From: Diphasiastrum complanatum
Lineage: Eukaryota > Streptophyta > Lycopodiopsida > Lycopodiales > Lycopodiaceae
Assembly: GCA_029204225.1 (NCBI GenBank)
Contig: CM055096.1
Coordinates: 28,285,995-28,349,994 of the forward strand
DNA: 64,000 nucleotides
Reading direction: 5' to 3'
Under the pieces are notes generated by a model, which saw only the letters and a program-made list of their open reading frames with translations, searched no databases and was not told the DNA's origin. Within the stretch, counting starts at the first letter, position 1; every line of letters starts with the position of its first letter. The translations under genes were made by a program, and so were the position numbers. Below are positions 49,742-61,825 of this stretch, piece after piece.

Positions 49742-50504
49742 CTGTAAAGATATGAATGAAATGCAATTAAGTAGAAGTACCTCCTGCATTCACAAATGGA
49801 GCTGTATGAGGCTACTAGATAACCCTTGATGATATTTGCAAGGACCAAAATTTGGTACCAGACATAACAATCTACCATCATTTAAAACTACCATGCTTCT
49901 ACAAAATCTTATGACCACAAAAAACTATGACCGGAAGCCTGTTGGTATCTCAATTCCATCCTCACCAGTAATGTTGCCCACAATCTCTTTTTCTTGCTAG
50001 ATTTTCAGGAAATGATGTTGAATCTTGTCCTGATAAGGCCTCTCAGTAAGTGAAAATTATGCGTAATTCACTTCTTTTCTGATTAAGTGCTAGTACTTGT
50101 TAAAGATATACATTATGCTCATTAGTGCAAAACAAGAGTTCAAATTTGCTCTCTTGTTTTGTGTAATGCTTGGGTCATGCCAGAACCTTTTTACCTCTAG
50201 GCAAGAGAAACGTGTTTGACGTAACATCTGTACATCTTGTAAGACGATCCTTTTTCATACTTGTAAGCTTGTCTTAGATTGAGTGATATTCTTCGCATTC
50301 TATTTTTCACTCATTTCCTTCTTTATGTCCTCAAATATATTTAGAAAAAAAAAGTCACACTCTCTAATAACCGCTATTCTTGAAAAACAGAGGGCTAGAA
50401 TAGGTTAGGAGGGCCACTATACATAGGGGAGATTTAAGCTCTCATAACACAAAAGAGAGAGGATAAGAGTGGTCAGAGATAGTTAATATCAACAACTAAA
50501 CACG

Positions 50505-50540
50505 TGTAGAGAGAGAGAGGGGGGGCGGGGGGGGGGGATT
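50505..50540. repeat. GA run followed by poly-G tract
   Basis: (GA)n runs straight into about 18 G interrupted by one C; a potential quadruplex-forming and assembly-difficult site. Confidence 0.9.
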
Positions 50541-52039
50541 GCCATTAATTTATGTTAGAAGAAGTCCTTTGCAATGTAGATAGTTGTACTTTGTCCATTA
50601 ACTTCCATTGAATCTGCTATAATCATCTTATTGGAAGAATTTTTCTGTTCTCAACTGGTAAGGAGATGAAAGTAATTGCTAAGGTCCTCTTCTTGAGTCA
50701 AGATATAAACCCTTGAAGTCTAAGGCTGTCAAGATAGTAAAGTCTATTTATTCAATGACTAGATCGAAGAATCTACTTATGCTCTTACAGATCTCATTAT
50801 TTCATTTCTGGAATAGGAATTCCTTCTCCAACATAAGGACTTGATCATATATGCTAGGACACAATCCGTGCAGACAGGTCGACCAAAAGGTACGCCGATT
50901 ATGTTCTAATGAGTTAGAGAAACACCAATGGCAAAAGAAGATTTTCTTGCATTAGTTGATCGCTTTTAGATAGACTAATACCCTTTAACACTAAAGACCA
51001 AATTTAATATTGACATTTACATGTAGTTTCTCATGTCAAAACCTTTTTTGCAGGGGACATGTCTACTGTCAAGTGCAAAGCTTCAAAAGTCAAACGCAAA
51101 TTGAAACGAGTTGATATTGAAGAACCTTTTAGATTTCTCCCCAATGAAGGCCAATGAATTTCAAAACCTTTTAGTTGAGAAGAAAACAAGAGCCTTCACA
51201 AAGTTGTACGGAAGAACAACTCCATTTATGAGTGTTCACTTTGAAAGTGAGGCCACATTTCAAATTCAAGGCTGTAGCGTGTTTTAACATAACTTGTTTC
51301 TATTGATGTATATCAGTGTGACTTGAATGCTAATTTGACACTTCATTGTGACAGTTATAATTAAACATCTGATGTTCCAAAATTGCCTTTGAGCGCTACA
51401 TACAGTTGTCAAAACTGCAACAATGTTGTTCGCAACTTAGGATCGACTAATGAAAAATATGGGATTGTGAGCAGAAAATCCCAAGTGGTAGATATTCACA
51501 TTCCCAAATGAGCACAGTGGACAAGAAGACAATTGAACTGAACAGCAATTCTCATATCACTCTCAAGTTGTACAAAGCGGTAGACTAGAAGCTCGAGAGG
51601 CATGGAGCCTCAATGGCACTGGGCTGCAACACTGAACCAACTGCGACTTCCATTGGCATCAAGTTGGGCACTAATGGATTTGTAAACGGTGGACTCACAC
51701 GACATGTCATGGAACCATCACTGGAATCGCAGGTGTCAAGTTGCAGAAACAGCATCACATCTCATTTTAGTCAGAGACACGAAATCACAAAAGTGCACAT
51801 TCTATGTTCCATGTTCTAACGTCAATGCGATGACATTCTGGAATTGTTCTAACACTTGGCCTTCGTTCTCAACTACATAATCCTGTCATATGCAACTCAC
51901 ACATTCATGTCATGTCAGCAAGCGTGGAATCACACAAGCTAATAGGAGACACAAGTCATGTGATGGAACGCGAATCACATGTCATGTATCACGGGGTTCA
52001 GGGTTTAAGGTACATTGTAACAGCTACTGTAAGTGTGAT

Positions 52040-54215
52040 TGTTAGAATTAATGATTTGATTTATTACCCGTAAATAATGTTATTAGGTTTATGGGCCAGC
52101 CTGCGTGCTAGTATTAGGGGCCCTAATCTATATTAGGTATACTTAGAATAGATATTGACTCAAGTCAAAGATTTTATGTGCTTGATTTATAGCAACAATT
52201 TTGCTAGATATAGAGTTTAGTTGCTTTTACCATATTTAGGTGCAAGATTATGGTAGTTGCTTTTGCATCTATAGTAACTGCTTTTGAGCTTTTAGACTAG
52301 GAGAGTACCATAAGGGTTAATCACATGCAAGAGGATTCAAGTCAAAGAAGGATCCATATTGAATAGACAGCAAACAACTAATTGTTGACTATTGATTTCA
52401 AGTTTTTTGTTTGCTAAAATTTCCAGATTGTTGCAAGTTTTATTACCTTGCCATTTTTAGGTCATAGATAGATCTGTACCTTTCCTCACAAGTTGAATGA
52501 TTGCAAAGTCTATAGGGTGTGGTGTAGTTTGCTTACAGATGGCTAGTCTTCATATGAGTCATTGTTACCGGAATCAAGTAAACTAGATGGAACTAACTAC
52601 AGTCTAAAGAAGTTTAAGATGTAGACATCCTTATGGATAAGGATTTTTGTTAGCTAGTCACAGGTCAGGAAATTATGCCACCTAACCTTAATGAACGAGA
52701 CAGAAAGGCCTCCATTGGTGCAATGTGCACACTATATCATACTCAATGAAAGATGATAAATATTTCACTTATTAGAAATGATGCACGACCTAAGGAGGCT
52801 TGGGATACACTCAAAAGTATGTATGAAACACTTAATCCGTCAAGTGTATTGTATCTGACTAACAATATACTTTGAAGATGAATACAGTTTTGTCTATTAC
52901 AAACTATATGATAAGAGTTAAAGATCTCAAGGATCAAATTTCTTCTATAGGAGAAGTTGTACCTAATAATCCTGTATCATTATAAATAGTTTATCTCTAG
53001 CTTATCAAAACTTTATTCTAACTTTATCATTAAGAGAGAAGAGACCCTTTATGAGGAACTGAATGGTCTTCTTCTACAAGAGGAAATGAGAAGGTAGAAT
53101 CTAATGTCACGGGAAGATTTAAAGGAGCAGGGGTTCTTCATCAAGAGTCTGTTTCAAAAAGAGGAAGGCAAAGGAGGCAAGAAAAATCAAAGTGGGTGGA
53201 AAATTTGTCGTTTTGCTTTTGAGTGCAGGAAAAATAAGTTTGCTCAAGAAGAAGCAATATAGGAATTTTATTGAGGACGAAAACAAGGATGAAGTTGTGG
53301 TGTGTTATGAGTTGTTTTCGGCATCTACTTCAGAAGGAGCTAAAGATGGCTGGTATATAGATTCAGGAGCAACTCAACATATGACACCACATCGGAATTG
53401 GTACACACAATTTGAGGAGAGTCATGATGATTCTCATGTCAAGCTTGGTGACAGATAATACCTCTTATGATATTCAGGATCAAGGTGTGGTAAGAGTACA
53501 TTTGCCTTCAGGGAATATAGGTGAAATAAAAACCATTCTCTATGTTTCAGGTTTTAAGAATAAATTTACTTTCAGTTTCTGCTATAGTTAAGCAAAACAT
53601 GAAAGTTGAGTTTGATGATAAAAAATGCCTGGTTGAGGACAAGAACAAAGGCTATAAAGTTATTGCGAAAGGCATATTAGAGGGATGGCTTTATAGACTT
53701 GATGCATCTCAGACAGATCACCAAGAATGTGTTTCAACCGAGGTTGTCAAAATAAGTCATGGCATGAACAATTTGGACATTTGAACTAAAAGAACTTACA
53801 AGCTTTGAAGGACAATAATATGGTCATAGGATTACCGAACATTGTTTCTACTGGAAAGGTTTGTGAAGGATGTATTACGGGCAAGCATCATCGTCAATGG
53901 TTTCCTAGAGATCGTGCATACAGGGCACAAGATGCATTGGAGCTTGTTCACACAAACTTGTGTGGTCCAATGCAGACTATGTCAGTAGGAGGAGCATTCT
54001 ATTTCATGATATTTGTTGATGATTATTCTAGAAAAGTATGGGTTTACTTTATTAAGTACAAGAGTGAAGTTTTAAGTATTTCAAGTATTTTAAGCTGATG
54101 TGGAGAAATGGACAAGCAAGCAAATCAAAGTCCTACGTTCAGATAAAGAGGGAGAACACATGTCTACAAAATTTCAGGATTTTTGAAAGGAACATGGAAT
54201 AAAGAGATCTTGGAG
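52040..54215 (+). mobile_element. Copia F: 5' part of a Ty1/copia element
   Basis: Starts with a TGTTAGAATT LTR-like stretch (about 52040-52540), then Gag remnants (KLDGTNYS, ARPKEAWDTLKSMYE), protease WYIDSGATQHMT, and integrase (VCEGCITGKHHRQ, LVHTNLCGPM, FVDDYSRKVWVYF). It ends within the integrase near 54215. RT, RNase H and the 3' LTR are absent. Broken several times; sits in the host intron. Confidence 0.85.
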
Positions 54216-54559
54216 CTTTATAAGCTCATCTTTCTGCAAAGTCGAGTTGGTAGAAGCTATCTCTGGCTGCACTCAAGACTAGCTCTTCCCTTTTCAAAAT
54301 AAGGCTAAGGTGCAGTTCTAGCTTGAAAGTTTCGCTTGCTGTAAAAGATTTTTTTCATATAATCTCATTGGGTTGTTGTGGATGCCAGGAGTGAGATCTT
54401 GCTTGCCTTAGCTGCAGAGTAGCCAGCTTGTTGTGGAGGAAGGAGCAATGATTACTTGCATTTGTGTTGCAACACTGCATTTTTGAAATATTTGGCATTG
54501 AAATCCCCTTGTACAAGGTATATTGTTCGAATGTGCAACTGATGGATCTGCTAATGAGC

Positions 54560-54745
54560 ATAGTTGCCACGAACCACGGTTCGAATCGTTAGAATCGTTC
54601 GGAGCTGGTTCGAACTGAAATCTGGTTCGAACTGGGAAAAAAAATCAAAACAAACGTTAAGAAAAAAAATTTGTGGTTCGAACCATTTTCCGATTAGAAC
54701 AGGCCTGGCCGGTTTGAATTGGCCCGATTCGAATCAGCTGATAAC
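54560..54745. repeat. GGTTCGAAC-rich repeat module
   Basis: Repeated GGTTCGAA/TTCGAACC words, themselves near-palindromic, alternate with poly-A stretches (four or more copies of TTCGAAC or TTCGAAT). No coding signal. Similar in style, not in sequence, to 48395-48775. Confidence 0.65.
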
Positions 54746-55832
54746 CTTGCTCACGAGAGGAAACAATACAATCTTGAAGGCCTATAACATGCTGCAATGG
54801 GTTACCTAGAAATCATTGTTGTTGGAAACTATTGGTAACAGTTAGATTGGCCCCTGGAGAGGATGACATCTATAACAGGTTAGGGGGTCACATGTAAAGG
54901 GGCCTCTTACTCCACAAATCAGTCTTACTAAAAGCCGTCAAGAATATTCGCCACCAACATATTCGAGTACCATTTATAAATTTAATTTACAAGTTCGGGA
55001 CAGTAATATGAGCTCTACTCTAACCTTCAGCTCCCACTTATCAACGTTTCCTGATCCATTCATCAATTGTGAATAAAAACAATCCTGTTAACAGGAGGTT
55101 CACTTCACATCCCAATACTTCAGTGTGACCTATCATAGAAACTGAACATACTAAATCGTTACCCAAGAAGAATAATTCATTTTCCAATCTCAAGGATGGA
55201 AGAGGTTGAAAAAGAAATTGTCAGCAAATCAACTTACTCATAATTTGTAGGCCAAATCTTAACACTACTCTTTCTTGTGAGGTAATGACCACGCAGTGAC
55301 TGTATTGATCATTAATTAATCAATTCAACCACTTTGAGCTCCTTCAAAATTGCAATAGTTTTTAAACAAAAGAATCCAGCATGCAAACCAAAGGATCGGA
55401 TACATTGAAGATCTTAAGTTTACAGCATACACCGTTCAAAATGAAAACTTCTGAACTATAAAAACAGAAAGCTGGAAAAAACTTTTATACGTGAGTAGCT
55501 TGTCCTAGATTGTAGGTATTGCTCCACGTAGATTGCACCCAAAAATGTCCCATGCTCCACTACCAGTAAAGTCGGATTATCGTCGGCAGTGGTGCATGCA
55601 GAAAGTTACACCCTAATCACCAGGTTAATATGCCCCAAAATTGATATCACCAAACTGAGTGTACAACAGATTGTTATCCATTTGTTAACTTTCTTGTTAA
55701 AAAAACATCATATAGGCTATGAATTATTTTCTTTGGTAGCAAGAAACATGATATCAGTAAACAGGAAAAAATTTCGTTTTGGCAGGAGTCAGTCTTTCTT
55801 CGACAAAGAAATGAAAGGACAATAAGCCAATA

Positions 55833-55956
55833 CCTGAGAGCCTTAAGGGCCATATCCAGAAGATATGCTTGACGATCCTCATCTCCTACAGGACAAGATT
55901 CAAGTTGCTGCTTGTAATAGTAGATATCATCCCTTAAATTTCCAGCTTCAGCACAT
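55833..55956 (-). CDS. Penultimate coding exon of the unidentified host gene
   Basis: A 124-bp exon between a TTCACCAG acceptor and a CTCAG|GTATTG donor on the minus strand, open in one frame: CAEAGNLRDDIYYYKQQLES and onward through a GDEDRQAYLLDMAL helix. It looks helical, possibly part of a repeat or scaffold protein. Phase and style link it to 49633-49741. Upstream exons were not found before the LINEs begin. Confidence 0.55.
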
Positions 55957-56964
55957 CTGGTGAAGATGCCACAGTCGTGCAATGCTATTTCAGTTAAAGA
56001 AATAGCTCAATACAAGTTTGATGCTTCAATGCTTGCAATTTCAAAATCAAAAGCACAAAAGTAGTCAACACAATACGAAAAATAATGAAATCAATCACCA
56101 CTTGCTTGGCAACAGCCGTATAGAAAGCAAGGTACTTTACAAAATTGTTGGCACCCTTACACAGATGATCCTCAGAAGCTATTCAGAAATAGTTATACAG
56201 AGGTTCAAATGACTAAATGATACCTTGTAAGTATGAGGTGGCAGTTTGTTGCCATCCAATCACAAAGTTAGGACAGGTGTAGCTAGCTTGTCCTATGAAT
56301 CAACCAATCATAGTCATGATGATGTGGCAAAAAAGTGAAAAAGATCTCTTAGTGGGAACATGTCCGGGCACATGAAATTGACTTTACCAATGGGTTATGT
56401 TCTTGTGAGACCTATCCTTCCATGGCAACATGATCATCCAGACATCGTTAATCTGATCTCCAATATTTAACATATATAATTGTGTTTCTGAATGTTAATA
56501 TGCTCAGGTGGATATGTATCACTAGAAAAAAGTCTCTTCAGCTAGTCAGTGCACCACCAAGAAACAAAAATACCATGTAATAGATAATGTTGAGTATCCT
56601 CTTACATGTAGAGACCCTAGATTAATATGGCAGGTATATCGTTTACAGAACGACCGTGTAGGGTCTTGTTCTCATAGTGACTATATAAATCAGGCTGTGT
56701 TGTTAAATGAAATCCGCCTGCAAAAGTGTAACATATCTATCTCATGCTTGTTGCCTTTGGGAGTTTCTAATCGTACCTAAACACCTTTCAAATAATGCCT
56801 TGTTTGTGATTGTTCCTTTGGCTCCTTACCACCAATCTTGCCATCATTTCACCTTTTCAAATTTATTTGCACATTCAAGGATATCTTAAAATATCAATCT
56901 ATGTGAATGTGCCAAACGTACAATACAAAATAACATACAAGAAAAATGAGAACATGGACAATGA
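55957..56964. other. Region without supported genes upstream of the exon
   Basis: Probably intron of the host gene. No exon with convincing splice sites or transposon motif was recognised. Confidence 0.35.
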
Positions 56965-58772
56965 TATAAAGAAAGAAAAAAAGCTTCATTACTGTTTGTG
57001 AGGTACCAAATGTACATAAGACTCAAAGAGTACAATATGAGCATGGTCTAACTTATAGTAGTAAATAAGAATGAACAAGAAGATCATAACTGAATAAAGA
57101 GCTATAAGAGAACTCATAACAAGAGTTCCCATGAACCAAATCTAAAGTAGACAACTAGTCTGATTAAATGGTAGCTATCATCTCATATCATTAGATAAAG
57201 GCCTATATAAGATTGTGATGGTGAATGATGTGCATGATAGGACATGGAGGACGTGTAAGTCACTCAAGTACATCGTGTAGCGCTTAGTGTCATAGGTCTT
57301 AGTATCTAACGACGCTCTCTAGTCCCAGTGTGTAAAAGGGATATTCATCTCACCCTCTAACTCTGCCTTGTGTGGCATAAGTTCTACACCTGGAGAAGGA
57401 AGTAATGTAAGGCTATATGATACTCATGCGAGGATCGGTGCCACGGCATATTTCACTCCTCGAATGGAACATTTCTTATACCATTAGTGCTACACATCTT
57501 TGGTCAACATAGGATGTCAATGAGCAAAGCATAACTGGCTGATTAAGAAAGAGGCACGTACCTCTCTTTGATCTCACAATACAGAGGACATCTTAAGTCA
57601 AAGTGCTTAGTCTCAACCTCGCCCAAAGTACACAAATGACAAATCTTGTCTTCTGGGGGAATACTACGAGATAGTCCTCAGTCTAAATGATCAAATAAGA
57701 TCAAAATCCCAACTACCTTTCTCTCCACAAAAGTGAGTTAGATATAGGTCCAGTTTGACCCCCTCTAATGAGCCTAACCAAACACTGGATCATATAAAAA
57801 TCGTCGGATATAGTAATGTACCTTCGAGAAAGTGTGACATGGATATTCCAAACGATTCCAATAGTCACAAAGCTTGAGAGTACCAAGATGAGTGACAGCT
57901 CTGTCCATAAATCCCATGAGAGGATGCGAGTGCTAAGCATAGGTAGTGTGGTGTGGGACACAAGGCTTTGTTCATATCATACACGATAGCATGGAAACAT
58001 AGGGTTGAGATAGACTAGTCCAATCAGATTGAGTAAGCCTCATACACCATGTTTTTGGTGCATTCATAGTTGTGGTGTGAACAAGGCATCAAAAAGATGA
58101 CATTTTGAGCATCCCAAATATACCACCTGAAACAAAAACTATATAACATGACTAAGGACGAATGTCCTTAGGCTCCCTAATCAACTAGTAGCTACATGTT
58201 GCTTACTAAGATTGTACCTATGAAAACTATCCTCATGTATGTATATGATAAGGCTATCTCCATAGGATAACCATCTAGTGTAAAAATGGGCCACTGCATG
58301 AAGGATCTAGATGTTAATAACTAACTCTCTGCATATAAATGATTAGCCTAAAAATGGCCTCTATCCGGATGGGAGGTAACACAAACTTGACAAGGATGAT
58401 TGGATATGGGACTAAGGGTTTACCATGAATCATGTGTGATAACATGTATATGTGAAGATGTAAAGATCTAGCCCAATCTGAAGCCGTAGGCCTTGTAAAC
58501 CATACCTTTGAAGTGTCTAAAGCAGTGGGTGTAGCCAAAGAGTCAAAGAAGTTCCCTTTACTCTGTAGATCCTGTGTATGTCACTCTTGCTAGACTAAGG
58601 AGGATTGGCCCTTCCCTAGTCGAGGAGACAAAGACTACATCGTGCCAAAGGACTAAACACCCAAATATGTATAGGAACAACCTCAAAAGGCTGATACTCC
58701 AAAGTAAGAATTTGTCACTGCATGAAGGAGCGGGATGTATTAAAGACCATGGCCTTCTATACATTCACTTCC

Positions 58773-58809
<37 letters not shown>

Positions 58810-59090
58810 CAAAAGGAACAAAAGGTATCAATGTTCTACTGCAAGCCTTCCCTAATCGAGGAGACAAAGACCACTCATCCGGGTATAATGGATATCAAGA
58901 TGTTTCCGAGCCTACATCCCTGACCACCATGTTGCCCGATTATTGCCTCAAGCTCATTTATGTAGAAATCTAAGCGTGTGGGTGAGAGTGAACATGCCTG
59001 CTTCACCCCAATCGAACTAGTGACCAGCTTAGATATACCATCCGAGAAACGAAAGCATCCAATGACTTGCTCATGTCGTGACTACTAGTA
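56965..59090 (-). mobile_element. LINE (L1-like), 5'-truncated, minus strand
   Basis: On the minus strand: RT palm piece SSIGVKQACSLSPT with YINELE (about 59010-58940); a second segment WHDVVFVSSTREG (about 58630); the post-RT domain MLSHMIHGKPLVPYPIILVK (about 58430) with PPIRIEA; and the C-terminal zinc knuckle CHLCTLGEVETKHFDLRCPLY (about 57640-57570). These parallel the plus-strand copy at 59508-60514. The 3' end is a pyrimidine-rich tail next to AGTAATGAAGC near 56985. Stops and frame changes are frequent: the palm ends in a stop just before VVFVSS, and the DVVFVSS-REG block occurs twice, suggesting a local duplication. A (CA)n run (58779-58808) interrupts it. Confidence 0.8.
58779..58808. 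repeat. (TG)15 microsatellite
   Basis: Pure dinucleotide run inside the minus-strand LINE. Confidence 0.95.
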
Positions 59091-59431
59091 TAATGTCCTG
59101 TGAATAGTGAATGAAGATCATGTAACCTTTGGATAAGCAGTACATGCTCCTGTTCACAGGCGACGTCAACGGGCTCCTGCACTTCCTCATGCTACAGCTC
59201 TCATTACATCCTTCTACAGCACCAGTACAGACCTGGCATCTTGACATGGACACATTTGACTACCATGCACAGAGATTATCATTTATGTAGTTATCTTAAC
59301 TTGTACTAGATGTTTCCTTTTTCTTTATTATAGTTTTTGGAGGCGTTTATACGCTCCACGGTTACCACACACTTGACATGTATTTCCTTAGTCTTATATG
59401 CCTTTTGGCATGGAAAAGACATTAATAAAGC
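59091..59431 (+). mobile_element. LINE copy 1: 3' end only
   Basis: The last 100 bp (GGAGGCGTTTATACGCTCC, then CTTTTGGCATGGAAAAGACA, then TTAATAAAGC) match the end of copy 2 at 60419-60514. Strongly 5'-truncated, and ends directly in (CT)n. Confidence 0.75.
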
Positions 59432-59432
59432 T

Positions 59433-59507
<75 letters not shown>
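59432..59507. repeat. (CT)n tract, tail of LINE copy 1
   Basis: About 75 bp of CT directly after TTAATAAAGCTT, immediately followed by LINE copy 2. Long Leu-Ser or Arg-Glu ORFs through it are artefacts. Confidence 0.95.
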
Positions 59508-59510
<3 letters not shown>

Positions 59511-60514
59511 GCATTGTATGCGGCAGAGATATGGTGTACAGGACTATCATCTTCACATTGGTCCAGCATTTCACGCCTACAGACCACCATGTTAGCTCGC
59601 ATGATTCGATCGAAGCCCTCGGTTCCACATGAGATCATCCTTGCGGAGTTTGCGACCCCCCCTATTCAGATTGAGGCAGCCTTCCAACTCATCACATACA
59701 TCCAAAGAGCTCAGACACTTCCTGATACAGAGCGGTGGTATACGCGGATTGCACTCATGTCCTCTCATCACCTTCAGACTCAGGGATACAGGCTATCATG
59801 GTTCTCTCAGGCATCACACTTCCTCATGGAAGTATTTGGTATCACTATCACTGATCTCCCTTTGCGTACACACCAGTACATTAGACGCTTTTTATACAGA
59901 GCATATCTCGACCGTACTTGGCGACATCGCTGGGGGTTAAGCCTGACTACTACCGGACTCACTTCCTGGAGTAGGATGCCACTGGTCTTCCAGTTTTACC
60001 TCGCTATTTGTCCTCTGGGCTATCACACGATCTCCGTTTCATTTTGGGACAGTTTAGAGTCTCCTCCCATCAGCTGGCTATTGAGACAGGTAGATTCCAG
60101 GGTACACCACGAGAGGAGAGACTATGCCTGCTATGTCCCCTTCATGAGATAGAGTCCGAGGAGCATTTCATCTTCAGATGCCCCATATATTATGAGATTA
60201 GAGGGAGATATCACTGTTTATTCCGTGACATGCCTACTACACTCAGAGCATTGATTGGTTATGAGGACTCTCGTTGTGTCACACTTATGCTACGAGAGAT
60301 GGTCTTGTTGCGCCAGGATATGTACCAGTCAGCTAACCAGCCACATCCTAGCTCTCAGGCTCAGATTACATCTATAGTTATGTTGTTCATTTCTCTTTTA
60401 TGCATAGTTTTTCTTCTTGGAGACGTTTATATACGCTCCCATGGTTTTCACATACTTGACATGTACTCCATTTGGTCTTATATGCCTTTTGGCATGGAAA
60501 AGACATTAATAAAG
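59508..60514 (+). mobile_element. LINE copy 2: C-terminal part of ORF2 and 3' UTR
   Basis: Starts in the post-RT region (ALYAAEIWCTG), continues through ARMIRSKPSVPHEIILAEFA and, in another frame from about 60020, the zinc knuckle region (TPREERLCLLCPLHEIESEE and HFIFRCPIYYEIRGRY). The coding part ends near 60345 and a UTR follows to TTAATAAAGC. The frame changes once between about 59940 and 60040. 5'-truncated by about two thirds of ORF2. Confidence 0.85.
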
Positions 60515-60516
60515 CT

Positions 60517-60592
<76 letters not shown>
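60515..60592. repeat. (CT)n tract, tail of LINE copy 2
   Basis: CT run of about 78 bp joining copy 2 directly to the 5' end of copy 3. Confidence 0.95.
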
Positions 60593-60595
<3 letters not shown>

Positions 60596-61126
60596 CTGGC
60601 ACGATGGCTGCCTGCTGCCTGCTGTCTGAGCGCGATGGCTGCTGCTGCTGACTCCTCCATCGCTGCTGCTGCCCTGGCCTAGCTCGCCCTACCCTGGTCG
60701 CACTCACCCCCCCCCCATGACCTCCATCGCACTCAATGGCCAGAAAAAAGGGGAGCCCTCGCTCCCCTTCCTCTCCTTCGCTACCCCTTCCCTCTCCTTT
60801 GCAGCCTGTCGCTGGCCCTTCACACACCCCCTCGCTGCCTACTCCCTCTCTCACCACCTCTCCCACCCCCTCGCTGGCCCTTCCCACCCCCTCCCACCCC
60901 CTCGCTGGCCCTTCCCACCCCCTCGCTGTCTGCTCAGCCTACTCCCGCCCCTCCCACCCCCTCGCTGGCCCTTCCCAACCCCTCGTTGCCTGCTCACAGT
61001 CCTCCCCCCTCTTCCTTGGCCCTCTCCTTTCTCCATGGTTCTCCTGCCCCCTCCCATTATCCTCTCTCATTCCCTAAAGAAGCCTACTCTCCTACGAAAG
61101 CATTTGAACAGTACCTTCTCTCTTGC
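60593..61126 (+). promoter_or_regulatory. LINE 5' UTR with CCCCTCGCTGGCCCTTCCCA repeats
   Basis: C-rich leader. The unit CCCCTCGCTGGCCCTTCC recurs about four times between 60840 and 60990, with related CTGTCGCTGGCCCTTCA upstream. In L1-like elements such 5' repeats can carry the internal promoter; that role is inferred. Confidence 0.6.
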
Positions 61127-61825
61127 ATGGAACAGATTACACTGGAATCTAGCTATCTAAGGATGGAAATGGGTCAATTGAAAACCACAATAAAAACTAT
61201 GGCAATCGAGAAGCAAACTATGATGGCCCGGATCATATCTTTGGAAGAGACCTTGAGCAGAAAAGAAGAACCCGCCAGCACCACAAAGATCCAAGAATTG
61301 GAGGAACGGATCGAGCAACATAAGGCGGAAACCCAAACATGGGCCTCTCTATTCAAAGAAGACGCTAAAGAAGGTACACACACTTTCAATAGCGTCATCT
61401 CAGCCACCATATCCGAAGAAGGAATGCGGAAGTATAAATCTCTGAATGTGCGGGTGCGAGGAATTGAAGATACTAAGGCTCCAGTTACCGAAGCATCCAG
61501 TTTCCTCACGGATACACTTTCCCACCATCACAACGGAATGGAAAAAGCGTGGAGAACTAAAAGAGATCCAACTACACTCATCATACGGTTCACGGGAATA
61601 GAGGAGCGGCAAGTTGTCCTTAGGCTACGAGCTAGGCTAAGAGGTACCCTTGTCTTCATGGACGATGATCTCACACCTATGCAAGTTGCCGAAAGGAGGA
61701 AGGTTTTCATCGAAGCCAAAGCACTGGGAAAAAGGGTGATATATCGGGATGGTAAGGCCCGATACATTGACCCCCCCCCGGACTTAGGAGCGGTTCGGGG
61801 GCCCTCACAAAAGCATTGCGGTTAA
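61127..61825 (+). CDS. LINE ORF1 protein (L1-like, coiled coil plus RNA-binding)
   Basis: The first in-frame ATG is at 61127; the frame is open further upstream without an ATG, so the start is uncertain. Residues 1-75 form a coiled coil (EMGQLKTTIKTMAIEKQTM and on). An RRM-like part follows (SLNVRVRGIED, TTLIIRFTGIE). The C-terminal domain TPMQVAERRKVFIEAKALGK, then RVIYRDGKARYID, is typical of L1-type ORF1. It forms trimeric RNA-binding particles with LINE RNA in known L1s. It ends at TAA 61823-61825, overlapping ORF2. Confidence 0.85.
   Translation: MEQITLESSYLRMEMGQLKTTIKTMAIEKQTMMARIISLEETLSRKEEPASTTKIQELEERIEQHKAETQTWASLFKEDAKEGTHTFNSVISATISEEGMRKYKSLNVRVRGIEDTKAPVTEASSFLTDTLSHHHNGMEKAWRTKRDPTTLIIRFTGIEERQVVLRLRARLRGTLVFMDDDLTPMQVAERRKVFIEAKALGKRVIYRDGKARYIDPPPDLGAVRGPSQKHCG
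61771..61779 (+). other. C9 run at the ORF1/ORF2 overlap
   Basis: Nine C lie directly after an in-frame TGA of the ORF2 frame (61768-61770), which is where that frame opens. A -1 slip here would carry ribosomes from ORF1 into ORF2. No ATG is available near the conserved ORF2 start. Confidence 0.5.

Larger units (their letters stand above)
49742..55832 (-). other. Large intron with copia F and low-complexity sequence
   Basis: Bounded by GT (55832) and AG (49742) on the minus strand. It contains copia F (52040-54215), a poly-G/GA tract near 50505-50540 and a TTCGAA-rich repeat at 54560-54745. The rest has no recognisable genes; ORFs such as 51613-51819 lack support. Confidence 0.5.

Noticed and set aside
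51613-51880. Two overlapping ORFs in the host intron
   Set aside because: No splice signals, domain or repeat relation; length compatible with chance.
57713-57961. Membrane-protein-like ORF on the minus strand
   Set aside because: Hydrophobic but lies within, and in order with, the C-terminal part of the minus-strand LINE.
59306-60887. Long Leu-Ser and Arg-Glu repeat ORFs on both strands
   Set aside because: They are translations of the (CT)n LINE tails, not proteins.
60717-61160. Pro/Leu-rich ORFs in the LINE leader
   Set aside because: Produced by the C-rich 5' UTR repeats; similar openness in several frames indicates composition, not coding.
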